This document shows positions 9,802-18,919 of a stretch of DNA of 64,000 bases, one piece after another (the stretch's first letter is position 1; each line of letters starts with the position of its first letter). The notes under the pieces are model-generated. The model did not search any database and had not been told where the DNA came from. It was given only the letters and a program-made list of their open reading frames with translations. The translations under genes were made by a program, and so were the position numbers. Source of the stretch: SG-bin9 sp049323835 (lineage in GTDB: Bacteria; Pseudomonadota; Alphaproteobacteria; Rhizobiales; Xanthobacteraceae); NCBI GenBank assembly GCA_049323835.1, contig JBMOOJ010000075.1:1-64000 (forward strand), written 5' to 3'.

Positions 9802-10755
9802 ATGGCGCAGCCAAATCGCGACACGCCGCAGAACAAGGCGGTCGACGCAGCCATCGGCAAGAGCCGCAAACTCGCCGCACGCTTGCCGAGGCTGATCCTC
9901 GAAGCACGGCGTGTTGCCGCGACAGTGATTCATGGGCTGCATGGACGGCGGCGCGCGGGCACCGGCGAGAACTTCTGGCAGTACCGCCACTTCATGAACG
10001 GCGAACCGTCGAACAACGTCGATTGGCGTCGCTCGGCGCGCGACGACCATCTGTACGTGCGCGAACGTGAGTGGGAATCCTCGCACACGGTCTGGATGTG
10101 GATCGACCGCTCCGCGTCGATGGACTTCAACTCGCATCTGACCGAGTGGAGCAAGCTCGATCGCGCGCTCGTCGTCGCCTTCGCGCTCGCCGAGGTGCTG
10201 GTCCAGGGCGGCGAGCGTGTCGGCATTCCCGGACTGATGCGGCCGACCGCCAACCGCAACATCATCGAAACGATGGCCCGCGTGATCTTGCACGACGCTG
10301 CCGAACAGCCGAGCCTGCCGCCGAACTTCGCGCCCGCTCCGTTCTCCGAAGTCGTGCTGCTGTCGGATCTGTGGAGTCCGGTTTCCGAGTTCCAGGCGAT
10401 CCTGTCGCAGCTCGCCTCGAACGGCGCTCGTGGCCACGTCGTGCAGATCGTTGATCCGGCGGAAGAAACGTTTCCGTATTCCGGCCGCGTCGAATTCACG
10501 GAGCCGGAGGGCCGTAGCAACATCACCGCCGGCCGCGCGGAGAAATGGCGTGCGGACTACCAAACGATCGTCGCCAGTCATCGCGAGGGACTTCGCGCCG
10601 CAGTCGGCAATTCCGGATGGAGCTTCACGATCCACCGGACCGACCGCGGCCCCACGGAGTTGTTGTTCGCAATCCATGGCCGCATGGGTGCCGGCGTCCA
10701 TTCCGTCTATGGCGACCGTCCCGCCGAACCCACTCAGGCGAGTAAGCCCGCATGA
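9802..10755 (+). CDS. DUF58 domain protein (VWA-like partner of MoxR)
   Basis: A 317-residue DUF58 protein. The family hallmark is present: a GENFWQYRHFMNGEPSNNVDWRRSAR stretch followed by a VWA-like fold whose metal site reads DRSASM (MIDAS DxSxS). The C-terminal part keeps a second VWA-like strand pattern (VVLLSDLWSP). No signal peptide is apparent. I took the ATG giving MAQPNRD; a TTG overlapping the MoxR stop would add eight residues. Its stop overlaps the next gene's ATG. Confidence 0.9.
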   Translation: MAQPNRDTPQNKAVDAAIGKSRKLAARLPRLILEARRVAATVIHGLHGRRRAGTGENFWQYRHFMNGEPSNNVDWRRSARDDHLYVREREWESSHTVWMWIDRSASMDFNSHLTEWSKLDRALVVAFALAEVLVQGGERVGIPGLMRPTANRNIIETMARVILHDAAEQPSLPPNFAPAPFSEVVLLSDLWSPVSEFQAILSQLASNGARGHVVQIVDPAEETFPYSGRVEFTEPEGRSNITAGRAEKWRADYQTIVASHREGLRAAVGNSGWSFTIHRTDRGPTELLFAIHGRMGAGVHSVYGDRPAEPTQASKPA

Positions 10756-13568
10756 TGGGGCTCCCGCTCGCTTTCGCGCAGCCCTGGCTGCTGACGGCGC
10801 TGATCGCGCTGCCCGCCCTTTACTGGCTCCTGCGCGTCATGCCGCCGCGGCCGAAGCGAATCGATTTCCCGCCGACGCGCCTGCTGTTCGAAATCGCGCC
10901 GAAGGAAGAAACGCCCGCCCGCACACCGTGGTGGCTGACGGCGCTTCGACTGCTCGCCGTCGCGCTCGTGATCATCGCCGCTGCCGGCCCGATCTGGAAT
11001 CCGCCGACTGGGGTGGCGCGTTCGACCGCACCGCTCGTCGTCCTGATCGACGACGGCTGGAGCGCCGCATCGACCTGGGATACCCGCATCCGCACGGCCG
11101 ACGAACTGATCGCCGATGCCGAGAATGATCGCCGCGGCGTGGCCATCGTCCCGCTCTCGGAGACGGCGCGTGACATCACCCTGATGCCGGCCGGCAACGC
11201 GCGCGTCGCCGTGCGGCAAATCTCGCCGAAGCCGTTCGCCGTCGAACGCATCGACACGCTCCCCGCGGTGAGCCGTTTTCTTGCCGCAACCGGCGCGGCC
11301 GATCTGGTCTGGCTGACCGACGGCGTCGACACGGGACGCGGCGCAGAGTTCATCGAAGCGCTCGGCAAGGTTGCCGCCGATCGCAGCCTGACGATCTTCG
11401 AAGGCGGCACGCCGCCGGCGCGTGCCCTGGCCGGCGCGGAAAATGCTGCATCGAAGATGGTCGTGAAGGTGCTGCGCCCGGTCGGCAGCGGCGCCGACGC
11501 AGGACTAATCCGCGCTCTCGATCAGAAAGGCTCGCCGCTCGGCGAAGCCCGCTTCACGTTCTCGTCGACCGACCGCGAGGTCGACGCTTCGTTCGAGCTT
11601 CCGGTCGAACTCCGCAACGACATTGCACGGCTCGAGATCGCCGGCGAACGCTCAGCGGGCGCGGTGCAGCTTCTCGACAAGCGCTGGCGCCGCCGCGCGG
11701 TCGGCGTCGTCACGGGCTCGACCAGCGACACCGCGCAACCGCTGCTGGCGTCGACCTTCTACCTCACGCGCGCGCTCTCGCCGTTCGCGGACGTGCGGCT
11801 CGGCGAGCGCGGATCGCCAGCGCAAGCGATCGCACAGCTGATCGAGCAGAAACTGCCGATGATCGTGCTTGCCGATGTCGGCACGCTGCCGCAGGAGACG
11901 CGCGAGAAGCTCGGCTCCTGGGTCAACCAGGGCGGCGTGCTTGTACGCTTCGCCGGCCCTCGCCTTGCGCAATCCGACGACGACCTCGTGCCGGTGAAAC
12001 TGCGCAAGGGCGGCCGCAGCCTCGGCGGCTCGCTGACCTGGGAGAAGCCGCAGCAGCTTGCATCGTTCTCGGCCGACGGCCCGTTTGCCGGACTACCCGT
12101 GCCGAAGGACGTCACTGTTACCCGTCAAGTGCTGGCGGAGCCTGATGCAACGCTCGCCAGCCGCAGCTGGGCGCAACTCGTCGACGGCACCCCGCTCGTG
12201 ACCGGCGACCAGAGGGGCAAAGGGTTAATCGCGCTGTTCCACGTCAGCGCAGATATGCGCTGGTCTGATTTGCCTTTGTCTGGCAGTTTTGTGGAGATGC
12301 TTCGGCGAGTCGTTGACATGTCGGGCTACACATCGAATCCGGGTCCGGGCGCCGCCTCCGAGGCGGGTACGGAAACTGTTGCGCCGGCCCGCATCCTCGA
12401 TGGATTCGGCGCGTTCGGTCCGACACCCTCCACCGCGAAGCCGATCCGCGCCGACTATCGCGACCGCGCCAGCCTCGATCATCCGCCCGGTTTCTACGGT
12501 CCAGCCGACGGCCCGATCGCGGTCAACGCGCTCGCCAGCGCCGATCGCCTTGCCGCACTCGACACATCCGCGCTGAAGGCGCAACGCGCGACCTATACCA
12601 ACGCCGAGCCGAAGGATTTGCGGGGCTATCTGCTCTCCGGCTCGCTCGGACTGTTCCTGATCGATGCGATCATCGTCGCAATGCTCGGCGGCGGCTTCGC
12701 GGCACTGCTACGGCGGCGCGCGGCAACCGCCGCGCTCGCACTTGTCCTCGCACTTTCGACGGTGATGGGCACGCCGTCACCGGTGCGCGCGCAGGTCGGC
12801 GACGACTTCGCGCTCAAGGCATCAGGCCAGACGCGACTCGCTTATATCGTCACCGGCAATGCCGACGTCGACGGAATCGTCCGCGCCGGTCTGGCCGGAC
12901 TGACCCTGTTCCTCGCGCAGCGCTCGGCGCTGGAGGCCGGAGATCCGATCGGCCTCGATCTGGCGCGCGATGAGCTGTCGTTCTTCCCGCTGATCTACTG
13001 GCCGGTCATCCCGGGCGCGCCGAAGCCGCCCGCCGAAGCCCTGACCAAGATCGATGCCTATATGAAACAGGGCGGCACGGTGCTGTTCGACACCCGCGAC
13101 GCCATCGAGGCGCCGGCAGCCGGCTTCGGTTCCGACGCACAGACACCTGCGATGCAGACGTTGCGCAACATCCTGTCCTCGCTCGACGTGCCCGAGCTTG
13201 AGCCGGTGCCGAGCGAGCACGTGCTGACCAAGACGTTTTATCTGCTGCGCGACTTCCCGGGCCGCTTCAACACCGGCCAGACCTGGGTCGAGACGCTGCC
13301 GCGCGACGATGAGGACGAAAACACTGCCTCGCGGCCGGCCCGCGGCGGCGACGGCGTCTCGCCGATCATTATCACCTCGAATGACCTCGCGGGCGCATGG
13401 GCGATGCGGCCCGACGGCCAGCCGATGCTGCCGCTGTCGCCCGGCGAACCGCGCCAGCGCGAATTCGCCTTCCGCGCCGGCGTCAACATCGTGATGTACA
13501 CGCTGACCGGCAACTACAAGGCCGATCAGGTTCACATGCCGGCGCTGATCGAGCGGCTGGGACAATGA
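10752..13568 (+). CDS. Large membrane protein: BatA-type N-terminus plus C-terminal DUF4159
   Basis: A 938-residue protein. The N-terminus has the BatA pattern (FAQPWLLTALIALPALYWLLR, then a second helix at about 57-77) followed by a VWA-like extracytoplasmic segment (VVLIDDGWSAA). A third membrane helix pair near 640-690 separates it from a C-terminal DUF4159 domain (about 695-930) containing DELSFFPLIYWPVI and a GGTVLFDTRD strand. This looks like a membrane-tethered partner of the MoxR/DUF58 pair. It overlaps DUF58 by four bases. Substrate and process are unknown. Confidence 0.88.
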   Translation: MMGLPLAFAQPWLLTALIALPALYWLLRVMPPRPKRIDFPPTRLLFEIAPKEETPARTPWWLTALRLLAVALVIIAAAGPIWNPPTGVARSTAPLVVLIDDGWSAASTWDTRIRTADELIADAENDRRGVAIVPLSETARDITLMPAGNARVAVRQISPKPFAVERIDTLPAVSRFLAATGAADLVWLTDGVDTGRGAEFIEALGKVAADRSLTIFEGGTPPARALAGAENAASKMVVKVLRPVGSGADAGLIRALDQKGSPLGEARFTFSSTDREVDASFELPVELRNDIARLEIAGERSAGAVQLLDKRWRRRAVGVVTGSTSDTAQPLLASTFYLTRALSPFADVRLGERGSPAQAIAQLIEQKLPMIVLADVGTLPQETREKLGSWVNQGGVLVRFAGPRLAQSDDDLVPVKLRKGGRSLGGSLTWEKPQQLASFSADGPFAGLPVPKDVTVTRQVLAEPDATLASRSWAQLVDGTPLVTGDQRGKGLIALFHVSADMRWSDLPLSGSFVEMLRRVVDMSGYTSNPGPGAASEAGTETVAPARILDGFGAFGPTPSTAKPIRADYRDRASLDHPPGFYGPADGPIAVNALASADRLAALDTSALKAQRATYTNAEPKDLRGYLLSGSLGLFLIDAIIVAMLGGGFAALLRRRAATAALALVLALSTVMGTPSPVRAQVGDDFALKASGQTRLAYIVTGNADVDGIVRAGLAGLTLFLAQRSALEAGDPIGLDLARDELSFFPLIYWPVIPGAPKPPAEALTKIDAYMKQGGTVLFDTRDAIEAPAAGFGSDAQTPAMQTLRNILSSLDVPELEPVPSEHVLTKTFYLLRDFPGRFNTGQTWVETLPRDDEDENTASRPARGGDGVSPIIITSNDLAGAWAMRPDGQPMLPLSPGEPRQREFAFRAGVNIVMYTLTGNYKADQVHMPALIERLGQ

Positions 13569-13602
13569 GAGGCGATGTGAGGATTGAGCCAACCAGAATT
13601 TC

Positions 13603-13728
13603 TCCGTCATGCCCGGCCTTGCGCCGGGCATCCACGTCTTTCTTTTTTGTCGCCAAGACGTGGACGGCCAGGCACAGGCAAGCAAAGCGACGCCGTTCTT
13701 TCGAACGGCTGCGCCCGGTCATGACGAA
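13603..13728. repeat. Mosaic palindromic intergenic element, copy 1 (inside an operon)
   Basis: Begins TCCGTCATGCCCGGCCTTGC with the complementary GCCGGGCATCCACGTCTT, has a mid-section pairing AGACGTGGA, a CGCCGTTCTTTCGAACGGC hairpin, and ends CCGGTCATGACGAA. It occupies nearly the whole 177-base gap between the DUF4159 gene and the next membrane-protein gene. It shares blocks with six other copies in this window. Confidence 0.8.
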
Positions 13729-13745
13729 ACGATAGGTCCGTTTCG

Positions 13746-15809
13746 ATGCAGTACGGTATCGCGTTCGCCCCGCTCGTCCCATTGCCGCTGATCTTCGCGG
13801 CGCTGGGCGCCGTCGCGCTGATCGCGGTGCTGCTGGTGCTATCGAAGGCGCGGGGTGCGGCGATGCGCGTCGCGGCGCTGGCGCTGATCGTTCTGGCGCT
13901 CGCCAATCCATCGTTCACCCGCGAAGAACGCGAACCGCTCTCCTCCGTCGCGGTCGTCGTCATCGACAAGAGCCCGAGCCAGACCTTCGGCGACCGCGCC
14001 AGCGAGACCGACAAGGCGCGGGCGGAGCTCACGGACCGGCTGAAACAGGTCAAGGGCCTCGAAGTGCGGGTCGTCGAGGCCGGGCAGGCCGACGGCGAGA
14101 CCGACGGCACGCGGCTGTTCTCGGCCGTCACCTCGGCGCTCTCGGATGTGCCGACCGATCGCGTCGCCGGCGCGTTTCTGATCACCGACGGGCGCGTGCA
14201 CGACATTCCGGCGAACGCAGCGGCGATCGGTTTTACCGCACCCGTGCATGCGCTGATCACTGGCCGCAAGGACGAACGCGATCGCCGCATCGCCATCGTC
14301 GCCGCGCCGCGCTTCGGCATCGTCGGGCAACGGCAGACGATCACCTATCGGCTCGACGATCAGGGCGCGAGCGGCGAGCGCGCGCAGATCAGGATTCGCC
14401 GCGACGGCGAACTGCTCAGCGAGCGCGCGATGTCGAGCGGGCAAACCGCGAGCGTTGAGATCGATATCCCCCATGCCGGCCCCAACATCGTCGAAATTGA
14501 GGCCTCACCGCTGCCAAACGAGCTGACGGCGGTGAACAATCGCGCGGTCGTCTCGATCGACGGCGTGCGCGACAAGCTGCGGGTGCTGCTCGTCTCGGGC
14601 GAGCCGCATTCGGGCGAACGCACCTGGCGCAACCTGCTCAAATCCGACGCCAGCGTCGACCTCGTGCACTTCACCATTCTGCGTCCGCCCGAGAAGCAGG
14701 ACGGCACGCCGATCAACGAACTGTCGCTGATAGCGTTTCCGACGCGCGAACTGTTCCAGCAGAAGATCAACGAGTTCCAGCTGATCATCTTCGATCGTTA
14801 CGCCCGCCAGGGCGTGCTGCCGATCTCGTATTTCGACAACATCGCGCGTTACGTGCGCGGCGGCGGCGCGGTGCTCGTTTCCGCTGGCCCTGATTATGCG
14901 TCGAACACCAGTATCTGGCGCACGCCACTCGATACGGTGCTGCCAGCCGAACCGGTCGGCGTCACCGAGAAGGCATTCACGGCGCGCGTCAGCGATCTCG
15001 GCAGGCGGCATCCGGTAACGCGCGGCCTCGAAGGCTCGGCCGCCGAGCCGCCGCGCTGGAGCCGCTTCTTCCGCGCCGTCGATACCCGCAACGCCTCGAC
15101 GCCTCCCGTGATGACGGGAGCGGACGGCAAGCCGCTGCTCCTGCTTTCGCGCGCCGGCGAAGGGCGCGTCGCGCTGCTGCTCTCCGATCACATCTGGCTG
15201 TGGGCGCGCGGCTACGAGGGCGGCGGCCCGCACCTCGATCTGTTGCGCCGGACTTCGCACTGGCTGATGAAGCAACCGGATCTCGACGAGGAAGCGCTGC
15301 GCCTCGAGGTGCAGGGCCGTGATCTCGCGGTCGTGCGTCAGACAATGGCGGAAACCGTAACGCCGGTCACGGTGACCGCGCCGTCCGGCAACACCCGCGT
15401 GCTCAATCTCACTGCGGCCGAGCCGGGTCTTTGGCGCGGCAAGCTTCCGGCTGACGAACTCGGTCTCTGGCAAGCGAGCGACGGCACGCTCAACGCGCTG
15501 ATCAACGTCGGCCCGGTCAATCCGAAGGAGTTCTCGGAAGTCACCTCCACCACCGAGACACTGCTGCCCCTCACACAGGCGACCGGCGGCGATACGCGCC
15601 GGATCATGAACGGATCGTCGCTCGATCTGCCGCGCATCGTCCCGGTGCGTTCGTCGAATGTCTTCCGCGGCGATGCCTGGATGGGGGTGAAGATGCGCGA
15701 CGCCAGCGTCGTGCGCGGCATCGGCGTCCTGCCGGTATTCGCCGGCTTCATCGGCCTGCTGCTACTCGTCGGCGCGTTCGCCGCGACCTGGCTGCGCGAA
15801 GGACGCTAG
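13746..15809 (+). CDS. Large membrane protein with putative glutamine-amidotransferase-like region, MoxR/DUF58 cluster
   Basis: A 687-residue protein with two N-terminal membrane helices (about 10-33 and 39-56), then a VWA-like strand with a substituted metal site (VVVIDKSPSQTFGD). A middle domain follows in which YVRGGGAVLVSAGPDY resembles the class-I glutamine-amidotransferase-like fold seen in such proteins, and there is one C-terminal helix near 660-682. It ends the MoxR, DUF58, BatA/DUF4159 cluster and is probably co-transcribed despite the palindromic repeat before it. The role is unknown; envelope maintenance or protein-complex assembly are guesses from the MoxR partnership. Confidence 0.85.
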   Translation: MQYGIAFAPLVPLPLIFAALGAVALIAVLLVLSKARGAAMRVAALALIVLALANPSFTREEREPLSSVAVVVIDKSPSQTFGDRASETDKARAELTDRLKQVKGLEVRVVEAGQADGETDGTRLFSAVTSALSDVPTDRVAGAFLITDGRVHDIPANAAAIGFTAPVHALITGRKDERDRRIAIVAAPRFGIVGQRQTITYRLDDQGASGERAQIRIRRDGELLSERAMSSGQTASVEIDIPHAGPNIVEIEASPLPNELTAVNNRAVVSIDGVRDKLRVLLVSGEPHSGERTWRNLLKSDASVDLVHFTILRPPEKQDGTPINELSLIAFPTRELFQQKINEFQLIIFDRYARQGVLPISYFDNIARYVRGGGAVLVSAGPDYASNTSIWRTPLDTVLPAEPVGVTEKAFTARVSDLGRRHPVTRGLEGSAAEPPRWSRFFRAVDTRNASTPPVMTGADGKPLLLLSRAGEGRVALLLSDHIWLWARGYEGGGPHLDLLRRTSHWLMKQPDLDEEALRLEVQGRDLAVVRQTMAETVTPVTVTAPSGNTRVLNLTAAEPGLWRGKLPADELGLWQASDGTLNALINVGPVNPKEFSEVTSTTETLLPLTQATGGDTRRIMNGSSLDLPRIVPVRSSNVFRGDAWMGVKMRDASVVRGIGVLPVFAGFIGLLLLVGAFAATWLREGR

Positions 15810-15934
15810 TATCTGCACCGGGCCACTGACCGAGTGGGCCATTGGCTGACTTGTGGCTGACTTTTCCGATGCCCCTGGGCGCAGGAAGCATCGACTTCAT
15901 GCCGAATACACCATTGACTTTCGCCCATCGCTGA

Positions 15935-15951
15935 ATGTTACAATATAACAT
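15935..15951. promoter_or_regulatory. Zur box (zinc uptake repressor operator)
   Basis: The sequence ATGTTACAATATAACAT is an AT-rich interrupted palindrome almost identical to the proteobacterial Zur consensus (ATGTTATAATATAACAT), with one changed base. It sits 46 bases before the His-rich small protein and upstream of the ZnuD-like receptor. Zur with bound zinc should repress both genes. Assignment rests on motif similarity plus the matching gene content. Confidence 0.85.
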
Positions 15952-15996
15952 CTGGATCACTGATCCAGTTGGAGAATTTCAATCGGATTTGGGCCA

Positions 15997-16365
15997 ATGG
16001 GCTGGCTGCGGGCCAATGCGAGGCTGACGGGGATGGTAGCGCTGCTGGCGCTTGCCCTCCAGTTCGCCAGCAGTTTCGGCCACTTCCATCGCGAATGGAT
16101 CGGCCAGCCGGAGGTCGCGCACATCGAGCCCGCCGGGGCAGCCGATCGTGATCATGATCATCACAGCCACCACGACGGTCAGCCGGCACAGGGCTGCTCG
16201 ATCTGCATCGCGGCATCGTTCGCTCACGGCATTGTCCCGTCGTCACCTCCCGTCCTGCCGGCGCTGACCGCCTACACGGCATCGGGGCTCGCACTCCTGA
16301 GCGAATTGCCCGCATCACCACAGCATCGCCGCCCCTTCCAGTCCCGCGCTCCGCCCCTTGCCTGA
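15997..16365 (+). CDS. Small His-rich envelope protein (DUF2946-like), zinc-linked
   Basis: A 122-residue protein with an N-terminal hydrophobic segment (about 9-27; signal peptide or anchor), a histidine cluster DHDHHSHHDG near 51-60 and a CSIC pair followed by ASFAHG. This Cys/His arrangement recalls DUF2946-type proteins. It lies directly behind the Zur box and before a TonB receptor, so a periplasmic zinc-binding or zinc-relay role is the natural inference. The nearest GGAG is about 22 bases upstream of the ATG, farther than usual. The C-terminus is proline-rich without obvious structure. Confidence 0.8.
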   Translation: MGWLRANARLTGMVALLALALQFASSFGHFHREWIGQPEVAHIEPAGAADRDHDHHSHHDGQPAQGCSICIAASFAHGIVPSSPPVLPALTAYTASGLALLSELPASPQHRRPFQSRAPPLA

Positions 16366-16488
16366 TATCGACCATCGACCGTTGCCCGCACGATGCTCCG
16401 TGCGTGCGCCATGACACGTGCCGCAGCCATTCGCGACGAACGGGCTGCCGCGGTCATCCGTGGCCCGCAGATATCAGGATCAAGACAA

Positions 16489-18819
16489 ATGTTTCGCCCA
16501 AGAACTCATGCAGCACTGCTTTGCGGTGTGGCGTTCGCTGCCGTTGCCGGCGCGGATTTCACCCACGCCCAGCAATCGCTGCCAGGCATCAACGTCGACG
16601 CACCAAGCCCGATCGCGCGGCGCAAGCCGGCGCCGCCAAAGCCCGAACCAACCGTGCGCCGCGCAGCCCGCACACCCGCCGTGGTCATCCCGCAGTCACT
16701 CCCACCGCCTGCGATTGAAGCGCCGTTGCAGGGCACGCTGCCGATCGTGACCGATCAGTTCGCGACCGTCACGGTCGTCCCGAACGAGGAAATCCGCCGC
16801 AGCGGCGCAGCGACGCTCGGCGATCTGCTGGATACCAAACCCGGCATCACCGGATCTTCGTTCGCGCCCGGCGCATCGAGCCGCCCGATCATCCGCGGGC
16901 TCGACGTCAATCGCGTCGGCATCACCGAGAACGGCATCGCCAGCGGCGGCGCGTCCGACCTCGGCGAAGATCATTTCGTGCCGATCGACCCGCTCGCGAC
17001 GAGCCAGGTCGAGGTGGTGCGAGGACCGGCGACGCTGCGTTACGGATCGCAATCGATCGGCGGCATCGTCAGCGCTACCAACAACCGTATTCCGGAAAGT
17101 GCGCCGTGCGCCGTGACCGCACCGTTCCCGACATACGGCATTCCGGTGAAGGCGCCGGTGGCGGTTTCGCCAGCGCCCTGCGTGACGTTCGAGACGCGCG
17201 GCGGCTATGACAGCGTTAGCAACGGTCGCGACGGCGCCGTGCTGCTCGATGCCGGCGGCAGGAACTTCGCCGTGCATGCGGACGGCTACGTGCGCAAGAC
17301 TGACGACTACCGCATTCCGAAAAACCCATACGTGTTCGATCCGGGCCGCCCGTTCAATGGCAAGCAACTAAACTCGGCGACGCAATCGGAAGGCGGCTCG
17401 GTCGGCGGCTCGTATCTCTTCACCGGCGGCTTCATCGGCGCAGCGATCTCGCAGACCAACAGCCTCTACCGCATTCCCGGCGCCGAGGGCGAAGAGTTCG
17501 GCACGCGCATCGATGCGAAGCAGACCAAGTTCACGGCCAAGGGCGAATACCGGCCCGACGCGACCGCGATCGACGCCATCCGCTTCTGGGCGGGCGCGAC
17601 CGACTACAAGCACAACGAGCTTGGCCGCACCGACGAATTCGATCCATCGACCGACGGCGTGCGTCAGACTTTCACAAACCGCGAGCAGGAAGGCCGCGTG
17701 GAAGTGCAGTTCGCGCCGCTCGACGTGCGCTTTGCGGCGCTGACGACGGCCGTCGGCGTGCAGGCCGCGCACCAGCGGCTGACGGCGGCGGGAGACGCGC
17801 CGGGCGAACAGTTCAGCGGGCTGTTCGATCCGAACCGCAACACACGCATCGCCGGTTATATGTTCAACGAGTTCAAGTTCAGCGATACGACGAAGGCACA
17901 GATCGCGGGCCGCGTCGAGAACGTCAGCCTGCGCGGCGGCGCACCCGATTTCCCGGCTGATTTCCTGCCGGACGGCATCGACCGGCCGAACATCGCGCGC
18001 AACCGCGATTTCACGCCGATGAGTGCCAGCGCCGGGCTGATCCAGAGCCTCGGCTGGGATCTCACCGCGAGTCTCACCGCACAGTACGTCGAGCGCGCGC
18101 CGAAGCCGGCCGAGCTTTTCTCGCGCGGCGCGCATGAGGCAACACGCACGTTCGACATCGGCAATCCGAACCTGAAGATCGAGCGAGCGCAGTCCGTCGA
18201 GGCAGGGCTTCGCCGCGCCAACGGACCGCTGCGTTTCGAGCTGACGGCGTACTACACGCGCTTCAACGGCTTCATCTTCCGCAATCTCACCGGCGTGAAC
18301 TGCGGCGAGACGTTCGCGACCTGCGGCGATCCCGCGGAGGAACTGAACCAGGCTGTCTATGCGCAGCGCAACGCCACCTTCCGCGGCGGCGAATTCCAGT
18401 TCCAGTACGACGTGCTGCCGGTATGGGCCGGGATGTTCGGCGTCGAGGGGCAGTACGACATCGTGCGCGCCACTTTCACCGACGGCACCAACGTGCCGCG
18501 CATCCCACCGCAACGGCTCGGCGGCGGCATCTACTATCGCGACGCGGGCTGGCTCGCACGCATCCATTTCCTGCATGCGTTCGCGCAGAACAACATTGGC
18601 GGCATCGAGACAGCGACGCCGGGCTACAATCGCCTGAAGGCGGAGATCAGCTACACGCACAAGCTGAAGCCGACAGGCTTCGGCGCTCAGGAATTCACTG
18701 TCGGCCTGATCGGCGATAACCTGCTCAATGACGACATCCGCAGCCACGTCTCGTTCACGAAGGACGAGGTGCTGCTGCCGGGATTGAGCGTGCGCGCGTT
18801 CGCGAACGTGAAGTTCTAA
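16489..18819 (+). CDS. znuD: TonB-dependent outer-membrane receptor, ZnuD-like
   Basis: A 776-residue outer-membrane receptor. It has a signal peptide (MFRPRTHAALLCGVAFAAVA, then AHAQ-like cleavage THAQQ) and a Pro-rich spacer. The plug domain runs from about 85 and includes LGDLLDTKPGITGSSFAPGASSRP, IRGLD and the DHFVPIDPLATSQVEVVRGPATLRYG block shared with ZnuD-type zinc receptors. A 22-strand barrel ends in the aromatic terminal residue (VKF). The Zur box upstream and the His-rich gene before it support zinc as substrate. The ATG chosen starts the signal peptide; an upstream in-frame ATG would add 32 unlikely residues. Confidence 0.88.
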   Translation: MFRPRTHAALLCGVAFAAVAGADFTHAQQSLPGINVDAPSPIARRKPAPPKPEPTVRRAARTPAVVIPQSLPPPAIEAPLQGTLPIVTDQFATVTVVPNEEIRRSGAATLGDLLDTKPGITGSSFAPGASSRPIIRGLDVNRVGITENGIASGGASDLGEDHFVPIDPLATSQVEVVRGPATLRYGSQSIGGIVSATNNRIPESAPCAVTAPFPTYGIPVKAPVAVSPAPCVTFETRGGYDSVSNGRDGAVLLDAGGRNFAVHADGYVRKTDDYRIPKNPYVFDPGRPFNGKQLNSATQSEGGSVGGSYLFTGGFIGAAISQTNSLYRIPGAEGEEFGTRIDAKQTKFTAKGEYRPDATAIDAIRFWAGATDYKHNELGRTDEFDPSTDGVRQTFTNREQEGRVEVQFAPLDVRFAALTTAVGVQAAHQRLTAAGDAPGEQFSGLFDPNRNTRIAGYMFNEFKFSDTTKAQIAGRVENVSLRGGAPDFPADFLPDGIDRPNIARNRDFTPMSASAGLIQSLGWDLTASLTAQYVERAPKPAELFSRGAHEATRTFDIGNPNLKIERAQSVEAGLRRANGPLRFELTAYYTRFNGFIFRNLTGVNCGETFATCGDPAEELNQAVYAQRNATFRGGEFQFQYDVLPVWAGMFGVEGQYDIVRATFTDGTNVPRIPPQRLGGGIYYRDAGWLARIHFLHAFAQNNIGGIETATPGYNRLKAEISYTHKLKPTGFGAQEFTVGLIGDNLLNDDIRSHVSFTKDEVLLPGLSVRAFANVKF

Positions 18820-18830
18820 AAACCACCACC

Positions 18831-18919
18831 TTCGTCATCACCGGGCTTGACCCGGTGATCCATCTTAAAAAGCCCACCCAGGAAAGATGGATTGCCGGGT
18901 CAAGCCCGGCAATGACGAG
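18831..18919. repeat. Mosaic palindromic element, copy 2 (between convergent genes)
   Basis: Reads TTCGTCATCACCGGGCTTGA with CCGGTGATCCATCTT, then AAGATGGATTGCCGGGTC and AAGCCCGGCAATGACGA. The outer parts can pair into long hairpins. It fills the 100-base gap between the znuD stop and the GNAT stop and probably acts as a bidirectional terminator. Confidence 0.8.
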
